64,000 nt of DNA from Anaerocolumna aminovalerica (GTDB lineage Bacteria > Bacillota > Clostridia > Lachnospirales > Lachnospiraceae), in contig NZ_FOWD01000021.1 of NCBI RefSeq assembly GCF_900115365.1, positions 1 to 64,000 of the forward strand, written 5' to 3'. Below, in pieces: positions 33,888 through 41,975 of the stretch (positions within the stretch are counted from its first letter, which is position 1; the number at the start of each line of letters is the position of its first letter). Below the pieces are notes generated by a model. It saw only the letters and a program-made list of their open reading frames with translations, was not told where the DNA came from and searched no databases. The position numbers and the translations under genes were made by a program.

Positions 33888-34641
33888 CTATATCACCTCC
33901 TAAATAAGCCTCAATAACTTCTTCATTGTTCTGTACGTAATCCGGTTCACCAACACATAATCTTTTACCATAGTTCAGAACACATACGGTATCGCAAATA
34001 TTCATTACAACCTTCATGTCATGTTCTACTAAAAGAACTGTAATACCAAGTTTATTCATCTTCTGAATGGTGTCGTTTAATTCTAACTTTTCATTCGCAT
34101 TCATGCCGGCTGCAGGTTCATCAAGAAGAATTAATTTGGGTTCCGAAGCCATTGCCCTTGATATTTCCAGTCTTCTTTGTTCACCGTAAGAAAGATTGCT
34201 GGCCTTATAATAGGCTTTATCCTTTAATCCCATGAATTCGAGAATATTCATACTTTTTTCTATAATAGCTTTTTCTTCGGATTTTTGCTTTTTGGTTTTA
34301 AATACTGCATCAAATATTCCTGCTTTACTTTTTGTGTGACACCCTACCATAACATTTTCAAGAGTAGTCATTTTTTTAAATAGATTAATATTCTGATAGG
34401 TTCTTGCAATTCCCAATTCATTTACTTTATAAGGTGTTGTTCCTTCTATTTCTTTCTCCTGGAAATAGATTTTGCCGCTTGTAGGTTTATACACACCGCT
34501 GATCAAATTGAATAGTGTAGTCTTACCTGCACCGTTTGGTCCAATGAGTCCAAATATGCTTCCCTCCGGTATTTCCAGTGAAACATTATTTACAGCAGTG
34601 AGACCGCCAAATTTAATTGTAACATCTTCCAGTTTAAGCAC
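33880..34641 (-). CDS. livG: LIV-type ABC transporter ATPase (LivG), LIV-1
   Basis: A 253-residue ATPase: Walker A GPNGAGKTT, signature LSYGEQRR, Walker B LILLDEPAAGMNANE, H-loop LLVEHDMKVVM. I start it at GTG 34641 (VLKLEDVTIKFGG), because AAGGTGG lies 6 nt upstream and the protein then begins like its relatives. The open frame continues 11 codons upstream inside livM, with which it overlaps by 8 bp. Confidence 0.9.
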   Translation of the reverse strand: MLKLEDVTIKFGGLTAVNNVSLEIPEGSIFGLIGPNGAGKTTLFNLISGVYKPTSGKIYFQEKEIEGTTPYKVNELGIARTYQNINLFKKMTTLENVMVGCHTKSKAGIFDAVFKTKKQKSEEKAIIEKSMNILEFMGLKDKAYYKASNLSYGEQRRLEISRAMASEPKLILLDEPAAGMNANEKLELNDTIQKMNKLGITVLLVEHDMKVVMNICDTVCVLNYGKRLCVGEPDYVQNNEEVIEAYLGGDIDV

Positions 34642-35632
34642 GGGGTTCCACCTTCTTTCCCTTCCTCTTTGCAATTCTTGATTTTATATTGGCAATTACA
34701 CCTGATACACCATTTGGCATACAGAATAATACAAGCAGAATAAATATGGCATATAATAACATCTGATAACGAACAAATCCTTGCATCACTTCTGTTACAA
34801 TAGTTAAGATGGTTGATCCAATCAAAGGCCCAAAAGAAGAAGCAATACCGCCAAATAATAACATAGTCATAAAGACATTGGATTGATTATTATTAAAGCC
34901 ATCCGGACTGATAAATCCTATAAGGTGGGCATAGAACGCACCTGCTAAGCCGGTTAATAAGGCACTTAGAGCAAACGCCATAACTTTATAGTATTTTACG
35001 TTAATACCCATTCCGGCTGCTGCATGAGGATTTTCCCTGACTGCAATTAAAGCTCTTCCGAATCTGGAATGAATCAATCTTTTCTTTCCGATTAGAACTA
35101 AAATAGCAACCGCTGCGAATAAGAAGAAATAGCTTTGATTACTTTTAAATCGAAAACCAAATAGATTTAAGTTTGGAATATTTAAAATTCCGCTGAATCC
35201 ATTTGTAAGGTCTTTTGTAACAGATAAAAATATGTATACCATATTACCAAAAGCAATGGTTAATAAGGATAAAAAGTGTTTTACCAACTTAGATGCCGGT
35301 ATTGCAATTACAAATCCAAAGAACATGGACACCAAAGCTGCAATAATCATACTGATTACTACCGGAATACCTAACTTTATGGACAAGATGCTGGAGGTAT
35401 ATGCTCCAATGGCATAGAAGCCTGCATGTCCAAAAGAAACTTGTCCTGTATAGCCAAATAAAATATCAAGTCCTGTTACTGCTATTGTATTAATACATAT
35501 AAAACACAGGATAAGAGAAGGATAGGTGCCTCGAAGCATATATGCTGTTATCAAAGCAACAATTATAATTTCTAAGATCAAGAACTTCTTCTCGTTAATA
35601 ATTTGCCCTGCCGACTTTTTATTTTGTTCCAT
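34634..35632 (-). CDS. livM: LIV-type ABC transporter permease (LivM), LIV-1
   Basis: A 332-residue permease with GLDILFGYTGQVSFGHAGFYAIGAY, IPASKLVKHFLSLLTIAFGNM and VRENPHAAAGMGINVKYYKVMAFA. Adjoins livH without a gap. Ends in a Lys/Arg-rich tail. It differs clearly from the LIV-2 LivM, so the two transporters are not a recent duplication and may take different ligands. Confidence 0.92.
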   Translation of the reverse strand: MEQNKKSAGQIINEKKFLILEIIIVALITAYMLRGTYPSLILCFICINTIAVTGLDILFGYTGQVSFGHAGFYAIGAYTSSILSIKLGIPVVISMIIAALVSMFFGFVIAIPASKLVKHFLSLLTIAFGNMVYIFLSVTKDLTNGFSGILNIPNLNLFGFRFKSNQSYFFLFAAVAILVLIGKKRLIHSRFGRALIAVRENPHAAAGMGINVKYYKVMAFALSALLTGLAGAFYAHLIGFISPDGFNNNQSNVFMTMLLFGGIASSFGPLIGSTILTIVTEVMQGFVRYQMLLYAIFILLVLFCMPNGVSGVIANIKSRIAKRKGKKVEPRA

Positions 35633-36502
35633 TTATTCCATTACCTCCTCATTGAAAATTCCCTTTGGCATTAATATCATAACAATAATCAAAATACCAA
35701 ATGTAATGAAATCTTTATAATTGGAGGTCAGATATGCAGAAACAAATGTCTCTAAAAATCCAAAGAATACACCGCCAATAATTGCTCCGAACATATTACC
35801 GTATCCGCCCACTACGGCTCCGGCGAAAGCTTTTTGCCCTATCATGGCACCCATGGACATATAAACACCAAATACCGGCCCCACTACAACACCAATTGCA
35901 CCAGCCAGCATAGAGGCAATTCCCCAGGCAGTTCCCTTTGTAAGAGGTACATTGATTCCAAGTGCACTGGCTGCTACTTCATCTTGAGCAGCGGCTCTCA
36001 TGGATATGCCGAACTTTGTTTTTGTTAAAAATAATTGGAGGGCAACCATAATAATAATTCCCACTCCCAGTACTAGTAAATTCTCCGGTGCAACGCTAAC
36101 TCCAAAAATTTTAACGGATGCAGAGTTGAAAATTGCAGGGAACTGTAAAACATTACTTCCCCATGTTAACATGGAGGAATTTTGTAAAATCATTGATATG
36201 GATATGGTACATAAAATTATGTAAACCGTCTGAGCACCTTTTTCGATTAATTTAGTAACCATAACCCGCTCTATAAACATACCCAGCATAAACATAATAA
36301 TCATAGTTAATAACAAAGCAATTATGAAAGGTAATTGAAGATATTTATAAAACGTGATTCCTAAAAATGCACCAAACATAAGCATGTCGCCCTGTGCCAG
36401 GGACATAAGCCCTGAGGCTTTATATATTAAGCCATATCCGATTCCAACTACACCGTATACACTGCCAATCATAAGTGCACCGATAATTAATCGAATAACC
36501 AT
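35633..36502 (-). CDS. livH: LIV-type ABC transporter permease (LivH), LIV-1
   Basis: A 289-residue permease starting VIRLIIGALMIGSVYGVVGIGYGLIYKASGLMSLAQGDMLM, with MRAAAQDEVAASALGINVPL and a C-terminal ILMPKGIFNEE. The start codon is served by leader cassette copy 5 (hairpin 36531-36518, GGAATTGAGGTCAAT, ATG). The gap to its binding-protein gene holds a long inverted repeat. Confidence 0.92.
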   Translation of the reverse strand: MVIRLIIGALMIGSVYGVVGIGYGLIYKASGLMSLAQGDMLMFGAFLGITFYKYLQLPFIIALLLTMIIMFMLGMFIERVMVTKLIEKGAQTVYIILCTISISMILQNSSMLTWGSNVLQFPAIFNSASVKIFGVSVAPENLLVLGVGIIIMVALQLFLTKTKFGISMRAAAQDEVAASALGINVPLTKGTAWGIASMLAGAIGVVVGPVFGVYMSMGAMIGQKAFAGAVVGGYGNMFGAIIGGVFFGFLETFVSAYLTSNYKDFITFGILIIVMILMPKGIFNEEVME

Positions 36503-36531
36503 ATTGACCTCAATTCCGGTGCTTTAGCACC
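36503..36531 (-). repeat. Hairpin plus ribosome-site leader cassette (copy 5)
   Basis: GGTGCTAAAGCACC, then GGAATTGAGGTCAAT and ATG 36502; hairpin-to-start distance 15 nt. Confidence 0.75.
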
Positions 36532-36555
36532 TTAAAATAATAACCTAAAATCATC

Positions 36556-36639
36556 ATGTCATTCTGAGCACATGTCCGGCTATATTATGTCTTAAACTAA
36601 ATAAAGCTTATTTTCCGCCTTTCAGTCTCAGAATGACAT
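36556..36639 (-). promoter_or_regulatory. Inverted repeat between binding-protein and livH genes (LIV-1)
   Basis: ATGTCATTCTGAG (36556-36568) and CTCAGAATGACAT (36627-36639) bound a 58-nt loop. No T-run. It is in the same place as the stem-loops at 26071 and 45755, after a binding-protein gene. The TGTCATTCTGA core resembles a dispersed repeat common in many bacterial genomes and also occurs near 60100-60130. Confidence 0.6.
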
Positions 36640-36679
36640 ATTTGTAACAGTCTTAATTCTTTAATATATCATTAACTTT

Positions 36680-37912
36680 TTACTTTTCAGGATTTGCTTT
36701 TCTCCATTCTGCAAAGGAAACATTTTTTCCATCCTGTATGATGTAATTACGGGCTGTTGATAAACCATCTCCGGTAGCCTCGGAAAAATCATAAATTCCC
36801 TGAATCAGTTCTTTTCCTTTTACATTAAGCATTGCTTCACGAATAGAATCCGGATCTTTAATGTCTGATGCATTTTTAAGTGCTTCAGCAATTAACATAA
36901 CAGAGTCATATCCTCTATAAACAACATCTGACACCGGTAATTCCCCATATTCTGCAATAAATGCCTCCAGGAAAGCTTTTTCTACATCGTTAATCGCGTC
37001 TTCCACTGTTGCAGGAATAACTGCTGCTGAACCAAATATTACATTATCTGCCGCTTCTCCGGCTACTTTAACTAAATCAGGTACACCCATAGCTTCCGGT
37101 CCGTAGATAAATCCTTCATAACCATTTCTCCTGAATTGCTTAATTGCAAGTGCACATTCATTGGTCATACCATAGATCAGAACCCCATCTGGATTGGCTG
37201 CAAGAATTTTATTAACTTGTCCGGTATAATCGGTATCTGTAGGTTGATACGTCTCTTCTACTAAAACTTCTACATCATCTCCCATGAAGCCTTTGAAACT
37301 TTTAACACCGGATTCACCATTTTCAGCAGCTACACTTAAGATACCAATTGTTTTAACGCCCATTTCTTTCATGGCATCTACTGCTGCTGAGTTTGGCAAA
37401 CTGCCATTTGCAGTGCCTCTGAATAAATATTTAAAACCTGCATTGGTATAAGATGGACTTGTACCACCGCCAACCTGGAGAAGTTTCGCTTCTTCAGATA
37501 ATTGAGTTGTAGCTAAGATGTTAGGTGATGAGTTAGATGCTGCAATAGCAACAACTTTATCAACTTCGATTAATCTTGTAACTGCTTTTAAAGCACCTTC
37601 CGGTGAAGATTTATCATCATAAACAATAAGTTCAATAGGAGTACCATTGACACCTCCTGCTTCATTAATTTGCTTTACTGCTAATCTTCCACCCTTTTCA
37701 AGCATTTCGCCGGCTAAGGCATTAGGACCTGTAATTGTTCCGTATAAGCCAACTTTAATTGTTTCACTGGAATTTTCCTCAGTGCCTCCCGTCTCTTTAC
37801 CGTTTTCAGATGTTGTATTTTCTTTTGTTTCTTCTTTCCCTGCATTGCCACATGCTACAAGAGATATACTCATAGCAAGTACTAAAAATAATGCTGATAA
37901 CTTTTTAAACAT
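36680..37912 (-). CDS. LIV-type substrate-binding lipoprotein, LIV-1
   Basis: A 410-residue lipoprotein. Lipobox LVAC (Cys near residue 21), a Glu/Thr/Ser linker of about 25 residues, then ETIKVGLYGTITGPNALAGEMLEKG, the LivJ/K-type opening, and NSSPNILATTQLSEEAKLLQ. First gene of the LIV-1/transketolase operon; AGGAGG precedes ATG 37912. The ligand is likely zwitterionic or polyol-like but cannot be read from sequence; association with a transketolase is unusual for this class. Confidence 0.9.
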   Translation of the reverse strand: MFKKLSALFLVLAMSISLVACGNAGKEETKENTTSENGKETGGTEENSSETIKVGLYGTITGPNALAGEMLEKGGRLAVKQINEAGGVNGTPIELIVYDDKSSPEGALKAVTRLIEVDKVVAIAASNSSPNILATTQLSEEAKLLQVGGGTSPSYTNAGFKYLFRGTANGSLPNSAAVDAMKEMGVKTIGILSVAAENGESGVKSFKGFMGDDVEVLVEETYQPTDTDYTGQVNKILAANPDGVLIYGMTNECALAIKQFRRNGYEGFIYGPEAMGVPDLVKVAGEAADNVIFGSAAVIPATVEDAINDVEKAFLEAFIAEYGELPVSDVVYRGYDSVMLIAEALKNASDIKDPDSIREAMLNVKGKELIQGIYDFSEATGDGLSTARNYIIQDGKNVSFAEWRKANPEK

Positions 37913-37929
37913 ACCTTTTCCTCCTTTTA

Positions 37930-38035
37930 CACTCAGTATCCCATCTGTTTACAGATGAGACACTTACAAATAAACAGGTTGAAAGAATCCTGTACAGATT
38001 CTTTTTTATTTTATTTTCTTTCAACCTTTGTACCT
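37930..38035 (-). repeat. Palindromic leader array R5
   Basis: CATCTG-TTTA-CAGATG (37942-37957) followed by the linker GAGACACTTACAAAT resembles the CATCTGC...GCAGATG plus TGGCATTGCCACAAAT segment of R1. Next comes a nested hairpin GGTTGAAAGAATC...GATTC...CTTTCAACC (37978-38028). Array position, between promoter region and binding-protein start, matches the other arrays. Confidence 0.6.
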
Positions 38036-38255
38036 CAATACTTTATATATTCAAGTAATACCAATTATAAAGATTTTTCAACAAAAAGATACTCATTTTG
38101 GTTGGGTCTATGTACACTTTATTTATAATTTACCGATTTTTTGAGATAATTATAGCAATTTTTTTATTATTTTAGTAATTTCTTTATAAACTTCTTGATA
38201 AATGTCGTAAATGTTTTATAATTATAATGGTAACTTTCTTATTTTATTCATTAAG
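38036..38255. other. Divergent AT-rich promoter region
   Basis: Between the LIV-1 operon and the yesM-like gene. Several TATAAT-like boxes occur on the minus strand but none has a good -35 partner. No gene recognised. Confidence 0.4.
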
Positions 38256-38284
38256 TTGACTAATACAATTAAAAGACTTTATTA
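38256..38284 (+). promoter_or_regulatory. Possible promoter of the two-component genes
   Basis: TTGACT (38256-38261), 17-nt spacer, TTATTA (38279-38284). The -10 is weak. Confidence 0.45.
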
Positions 38285-38361
38285 ATTAGCTCATGCTGGA
38301 AGTACCGAAAAAGTTAAAAATAAAGTTCTATCAACCGACGAAAGGAGCACGGTTATTATAT

Positions 38362-40140
38362 ATGCAAAAATTCAGACAAAGACGTGTTACCATTAAAAAA
38401 AAGTTGATACATAGTTATCTGACAGGTGTTATTATCCCTTTTCTATTATTTAGTCTGGCTCTTTTTCAAATTCAAAAAAACACTATGAAAAACACCGCTG
38501 CTGATATAGCTTACAATGAGTTAATGCAGATTACCGGGTTGATGGACGGAGAGTTTGAACAGCTAAAGTCTGTATCGAATCTTTTATATTTAGATAATGA
38601 ACTTAATGACTTTATTAAAGAATATAATCAGAATATTCACTTCAATCCTGATATAGAGTACCTAAATCATATACTTGGCAAATATAATGCTGGAATCAGT
38701 AATGTTAATTTTAGTTCTGTAATTATTACAAACCGGGGGCAATTCTTAGGTGATGCCACCCTTATTCATAAAGCGGATTCCCTTGAAATTACTGATAAGA
38801 ACTGGTATCAAAGTCTATTAGACAAGCCTTCCGGTATCCTATGGTTAAAAGACGAAACACTTGATAAAATATTTACAACACCAGGACAAAACTACATTTA
38901 CTTAATTAGAGAGCTTCAAGACCGGGTGACCTGGGATAAGACCGGAATTTTGATATTAGGAATATCAGAAAACGAATTGCGTAAGCTATATTCCGGCTAC
39001 ATTGATGAGTATTCCAGCATATATATATTGGATGAACAGAATAATTTAATTTCAAATATAGATAATCTGAATTTCAATATAATACCCCAAATGGTATTTA
39101 ATTATATGTATAAGTATTCCGGCAGTAATATAGTAAGTAAAGTAAATAATGAAAAGATTTTAATGACTCATTATACTATAAAGACCACCAATTGGAAGGT
39201 ATTCCTTATGGAGGATCTGAATAATTTATTATCTTATTTTAACTCTATCAATTACCTGTATTTATTGGTTATCGGAATCTATTTTATCATTACTATTATG
39301 CTATGCTCCGTATTTTTAACAAAGTTTACAAAACCAATACAAGTTTTATATCAAAATATGGAGAAAGTAAAAGCGAATAATTTCGATGTAACAGTTCCTA
39401 TTTTATCCAATGACGAAATCGGAGACCTGTCTCATAAATTTAATTCCATGATAGAAAGAATCAAACAACTTATGGACAACCTTTTGAAGGAACAGGAAGA
39501 GAAAAGGCAGGCAGAACTTATTACATTGCAAACACAGATCAATCCTCACTTTTTATACAACACTTTAGCCTCCATTCGTTATTTGATCTATACAGAAAAA
39601 AAAGAAGATGTGGATAATATTATCCTTTCCTTAATCAGAATTCTGAAAAACAGCCTTTCCGATACCGAAGAATTCGTGAGTATTCAAAAAGAGATCAGTA
39701 TTTTGGAAGATTATATCTTCATTCAGAAATTTGCATTTTCTAATAAGGTAACCGTTGATATACATATGGAAGATGACATTCTGGATTGTAAAACAATTAA
39801 ATTAATCCTTCAACCATTGGTGGAAAATGCATTTATGCATGGATTGAAGCCTAAGAACAATGATGGATACCTATCTATCAAAGGTTATTCCCAGGAGAAT
39901 ATGGTATATATTGAAATATATGATAATGGAGTAGGCTTTGTTTCAAAGGCTGACATTAAGAAAAAGCACAGAAGAGGCATTGGATTACAAAATGTGAAAG
40001 ACCGTATTGAACTTACTTTTGGTAAAAAATATAGTTTAAATATCGAGAGTGAACCTGACAAATTTACAAAGATAAGGATCAATATACCTAAAATTACAAG
40101 CGAGGAGGAGTTCCTGTATTATGAACATTTTAATAGTTGA
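38362..40140 (+). CDS. YesM-type sensor histidine kinase
   Basis: A roughly 592-residue membrane kinase: helix near residues 16-36, a long extracellular sensor region (to about 270), a second helix (YLYLLVIGIYFIITIMLCSVF), HAMP, then the His_kinase domain with phospho-acceptor QTQINPHFLYNTLASIRYLI, and an ATPase with VENAFMHGLKP and IEIYDNGVGF. Such kinases sense extracellular carbohydrates, often via a binding protein. ATG 38362 is chosen because AAAGGAG lies upstream (14 nt, long) and membrane topology fits; an ATG at 38293 has no ribosome site. Its 3' end overlaps the regulator gene by 20 bp. It may control the neighbouring glucan unit (41976-47560) or LIV-1 operon. Confidence 0.88.
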   Translation: MQKFRQRRVTIKKKLIHSYLTGVIIPFLLFSLALFQIQKNTMKNTAADIAYNELMQITGLMDGEFEQLKSVSNLLYLDNELNDFIKEYNQNIHFNPDIEYLNHILGKYNAGISNVNFSSVIITNRGQFLGDATLIHKADSLEITDKNWYQSLLDKPSGILWLKDETLDKIFTTPGQNYIYLIRELQDRVTWDKTGILILGISENELRKLYSGYIDEYSSIYILDEQNNLISNIDNLNFNIIPQMVFNYMYKYSGSNIVSKVNNEKILMTHYTIKTTNWKVFLMEDLNNLLSYFNSINYLYLLVIGIYFIITIMLCSVFLTKFTKPIQVLYQNMEKVKANNFDVTVPILSNDEIGDLSHKFNSMIERIKQLMDNLLKEQEEKRQAELITLQTQINPHFLYNTLASIRYLIYTEKKEDVDNIILSLIRILKNSLSDTEEFVSIQKEISILEDYIFIQKFAFSNKVTVDIHMEDDILDCKTIKLILQPLVENAFMHGLKPKNNDGYLSIKGYSQENMVYIEIYDNGVGFVSKADIKKKHRRGIGLQNVKDRIELTFGKKYSLNIESEPDKFTKIRINIPKITSEEEFLYYEHFNS

Positions 40141-41671
40141 TGATGATTTATTAATTCGAAACTGGCTGAAAATATTATTACAGCAAATTCAAAATATACA
40201 AACATTCATATTTGAAGCTTCCAATGGACAGGAAGCTTTGGAAGCCTGTAGAAAGAATTCAATTGAGCTCGTTATAACAGATATAAAAATGCCAGTTATA
40301 AACGGCCTGGACCTGATTGAGTCATTAAAAAAGGAGTTTCCGGCCATACGTTTCTGCGTATTAAGTTCTTACGATGACTTTGACTATGTAAAAAACGCTC
40401 TCAAAGCAGGGGCTCTGGACTATATACTAAAAGCTGAAATGCAATTGGATGATTTATCTCAGATTTTAGTGAAAGTACAAAACAGTATTCGTATGGAGAA
40501 AAAATACACCCTGGATAATTGTGAAGAGAATAACCAGATACCGGCATTTACAGCCCTCTATAAAGAATATACAAGGAATGAAGAAGGTATTGATTCTCTC
40601 TCATTTTTACAAAGGCTGAGTCCGGCCTTATCCTTAGATAATCTTATGATTGTTATCTTTACGGTACTTACCGAGAATGATACATCCGGTGAACGTATTG
40701 CCTCTTTGGCTATGGATACTATACTGGCAAACAATTATAATGGGATAGCTTTCCCCCTAAGTCATGATTCCTCAGTTATATTTTATAACTCTGCCGCAAC
40801 TATACTGGAGGATCAGGAAGAAGAATATATAAAGCTTATGTCCATATTAAGCAATAACTTATCAAGCTATGAGCAGTTGTCTTTAAGCGACAGCATTCTT
40901 CTTCCGTATAAATCCAATAAATCTATAAAGAGTACCATAGATTCCGGGGTTGAGACAATTGACTTTTGCAGTTTTTATAATACCAATTGTAAAAAGCTAA
41001 AGTTAGTGATAGAACAACATTCCAATAAATCAGTTCTATATACATTGATTCAAAAACATCTGGATTTAAGAGATTATGACAAGATTACAGAAGATACGCT
41101 GTTATTTATAGAAAATGCATTTAAAAGACAGCTCATTCCTGCCAAATTAATTTCCGCTATCCGGGGAGCTGTTAGGATCCTTTTATCAAGCGACATTATC
41201 ATTAATTCTACAGATCAACAAATTGTTGAGAAACTGGATGGCCTGTCAGAAGATATTAATAATTCCAAAACCTACGGGGATTTAAAAGATACCGCCACAC
41301 AATTTTTAAAAGAATATACCAACTATGCAAAATCAAGATTGTCCGGCAGAACTTTATCCATACAAACTGCCCTACAATATATTGATGATAACTATATGAA
41401 TAAAATCACTCTTGACGATGTGGCTAAGTATGTATATTTAAACAGTTCTTATCTTAGCCAGCTCTTTAAAAAAGAAATGAATGTACCTTTTAGTGATTAT
41501 ATCGAAGATGTGCGGATAAAACGTGCCAAATTACTTCTTAAGGAAACCGATTATTCTATGAATCAGGTTGCGGAAGCTGTAGGTTTCTCCACGCAGAATT
41601 ATTTTACAAGAATCTTTAAAAAATCTACGGGGTTAACACCAATAAAGTATAGAAATATACATAGCAAATAA
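40121..41671 (+). CDS. YesN-type response regulator with AraC DNA-binding domain
   Basis: A 516-residue regulator. Receiver domain 1-120 with acidic pocket VDDD, phospho-acceptor in DIKMPVINGLDL (Asp near 55) and conserved Lys in YILKAEM. A long middle region follows, then two AraC helix-turn-helix units at the C-terminus: ITLDDVAKYVYLNSSYLSQLFKKE and YSMNQVAEAVGFSTQNYFTRIFKKSTGLTP. It overlaps the kinase gene, confirming a pair. GAGGAG precedes ATG 40121. Confidence 0.92.
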   Translation: MNILIVDDDLLIRNWLKILLQQIQNIQTFIFEASNGQEALEACRKNSIELVITDIKMPVINGLDLIESLKKEFPAIRFCVLSSYDDFDYVKNALKAGALDYILKAEMQLDDLSQILVKVQNSIRMEKKYTLDNCEENNQIPAFTALYKEYTRNEEGIDSLSFLQRLSPALSLDNLMIVIFTVLTENDTSGERIASLAMDTILANNYNGIAFPLSHDSSVIFYNSAATILEDQEEEYIKLMSILSNNLSSYEQLSLSDSILLPYKSNKSIKSTIDSGVETIDFCSFYNTNCKKLKLVIEQHSNKSVLYTLIQKHLDLRDYDKITEDTLLFIENAFKRQLIPAKLISAIRGAVRILLSSDIIINSTDQQIVEKLDGLSEDINNSKTYGDLKDTATQFLKEYTNYAKSRLSGRTLSIQTALQYIDDNYMNKITLDDVAKYVYLNSSYLSQLFKKEMNVPFSDYIEDVRIKRAKLLLKETDYSMNQVAEAVGFSTQNYFTRIFKKSTGLTPIKYRNIHSK

Positions 41672-41717
41672 TATAGTTATATTACGTAATCAAAGAAAGC
41701 ACCGATTTCAAACAATA

Positions 41718-41769
41718 AACTGTCATTCTTCTTTTTTGCATATTTGAATTTACGGTAAGAATGACAGTT
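41718..41769 (+). terminator. Terminator of the two-component genes
   Basis: AACTGTCATTCTT pairs with AAGAATGACAGTT, followed by TTTTC on the plus strand. Confidence 0.8.
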
Positions 41770-41826
41770 TTTCAGTGACTCTGCTAATCATTTTATCATT
41801 ATATCATCTCTATTTCATCATTTACC

Positions 41827-41924
41827 TTAACTTTGCTTTTTCTTATTGCTTAGGCCAAGTAATCTCATCTCTTAACTCCTTAGCCGCCTGTAAACACCAG
41901 TAAGGATTTCTTAGAAGTTCTCTT
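41827..41924 (-). pseudogene. 98-bp remnant of an Old Yellow Enzyme gene 3' end
   Basis: Matches 49521-49618, the last ~33 codons of the intact OYE gene, at 94 of 98 bases and in the same orientation. It encodes the same RNPYWCLQA-KELRDEITWPKQ stretch, but nothing upstream of it resembles the enzyme. Similarity stops sharply at both ends. The two copies form direct repeats bracketing the glucan unit 41976-48999. Confidence 0.88.
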
Positions 41925-41975
41925 TCGTGTAAATACCAGTGCTACCATTATCCGCTTTTATTATAATCACCGCAT

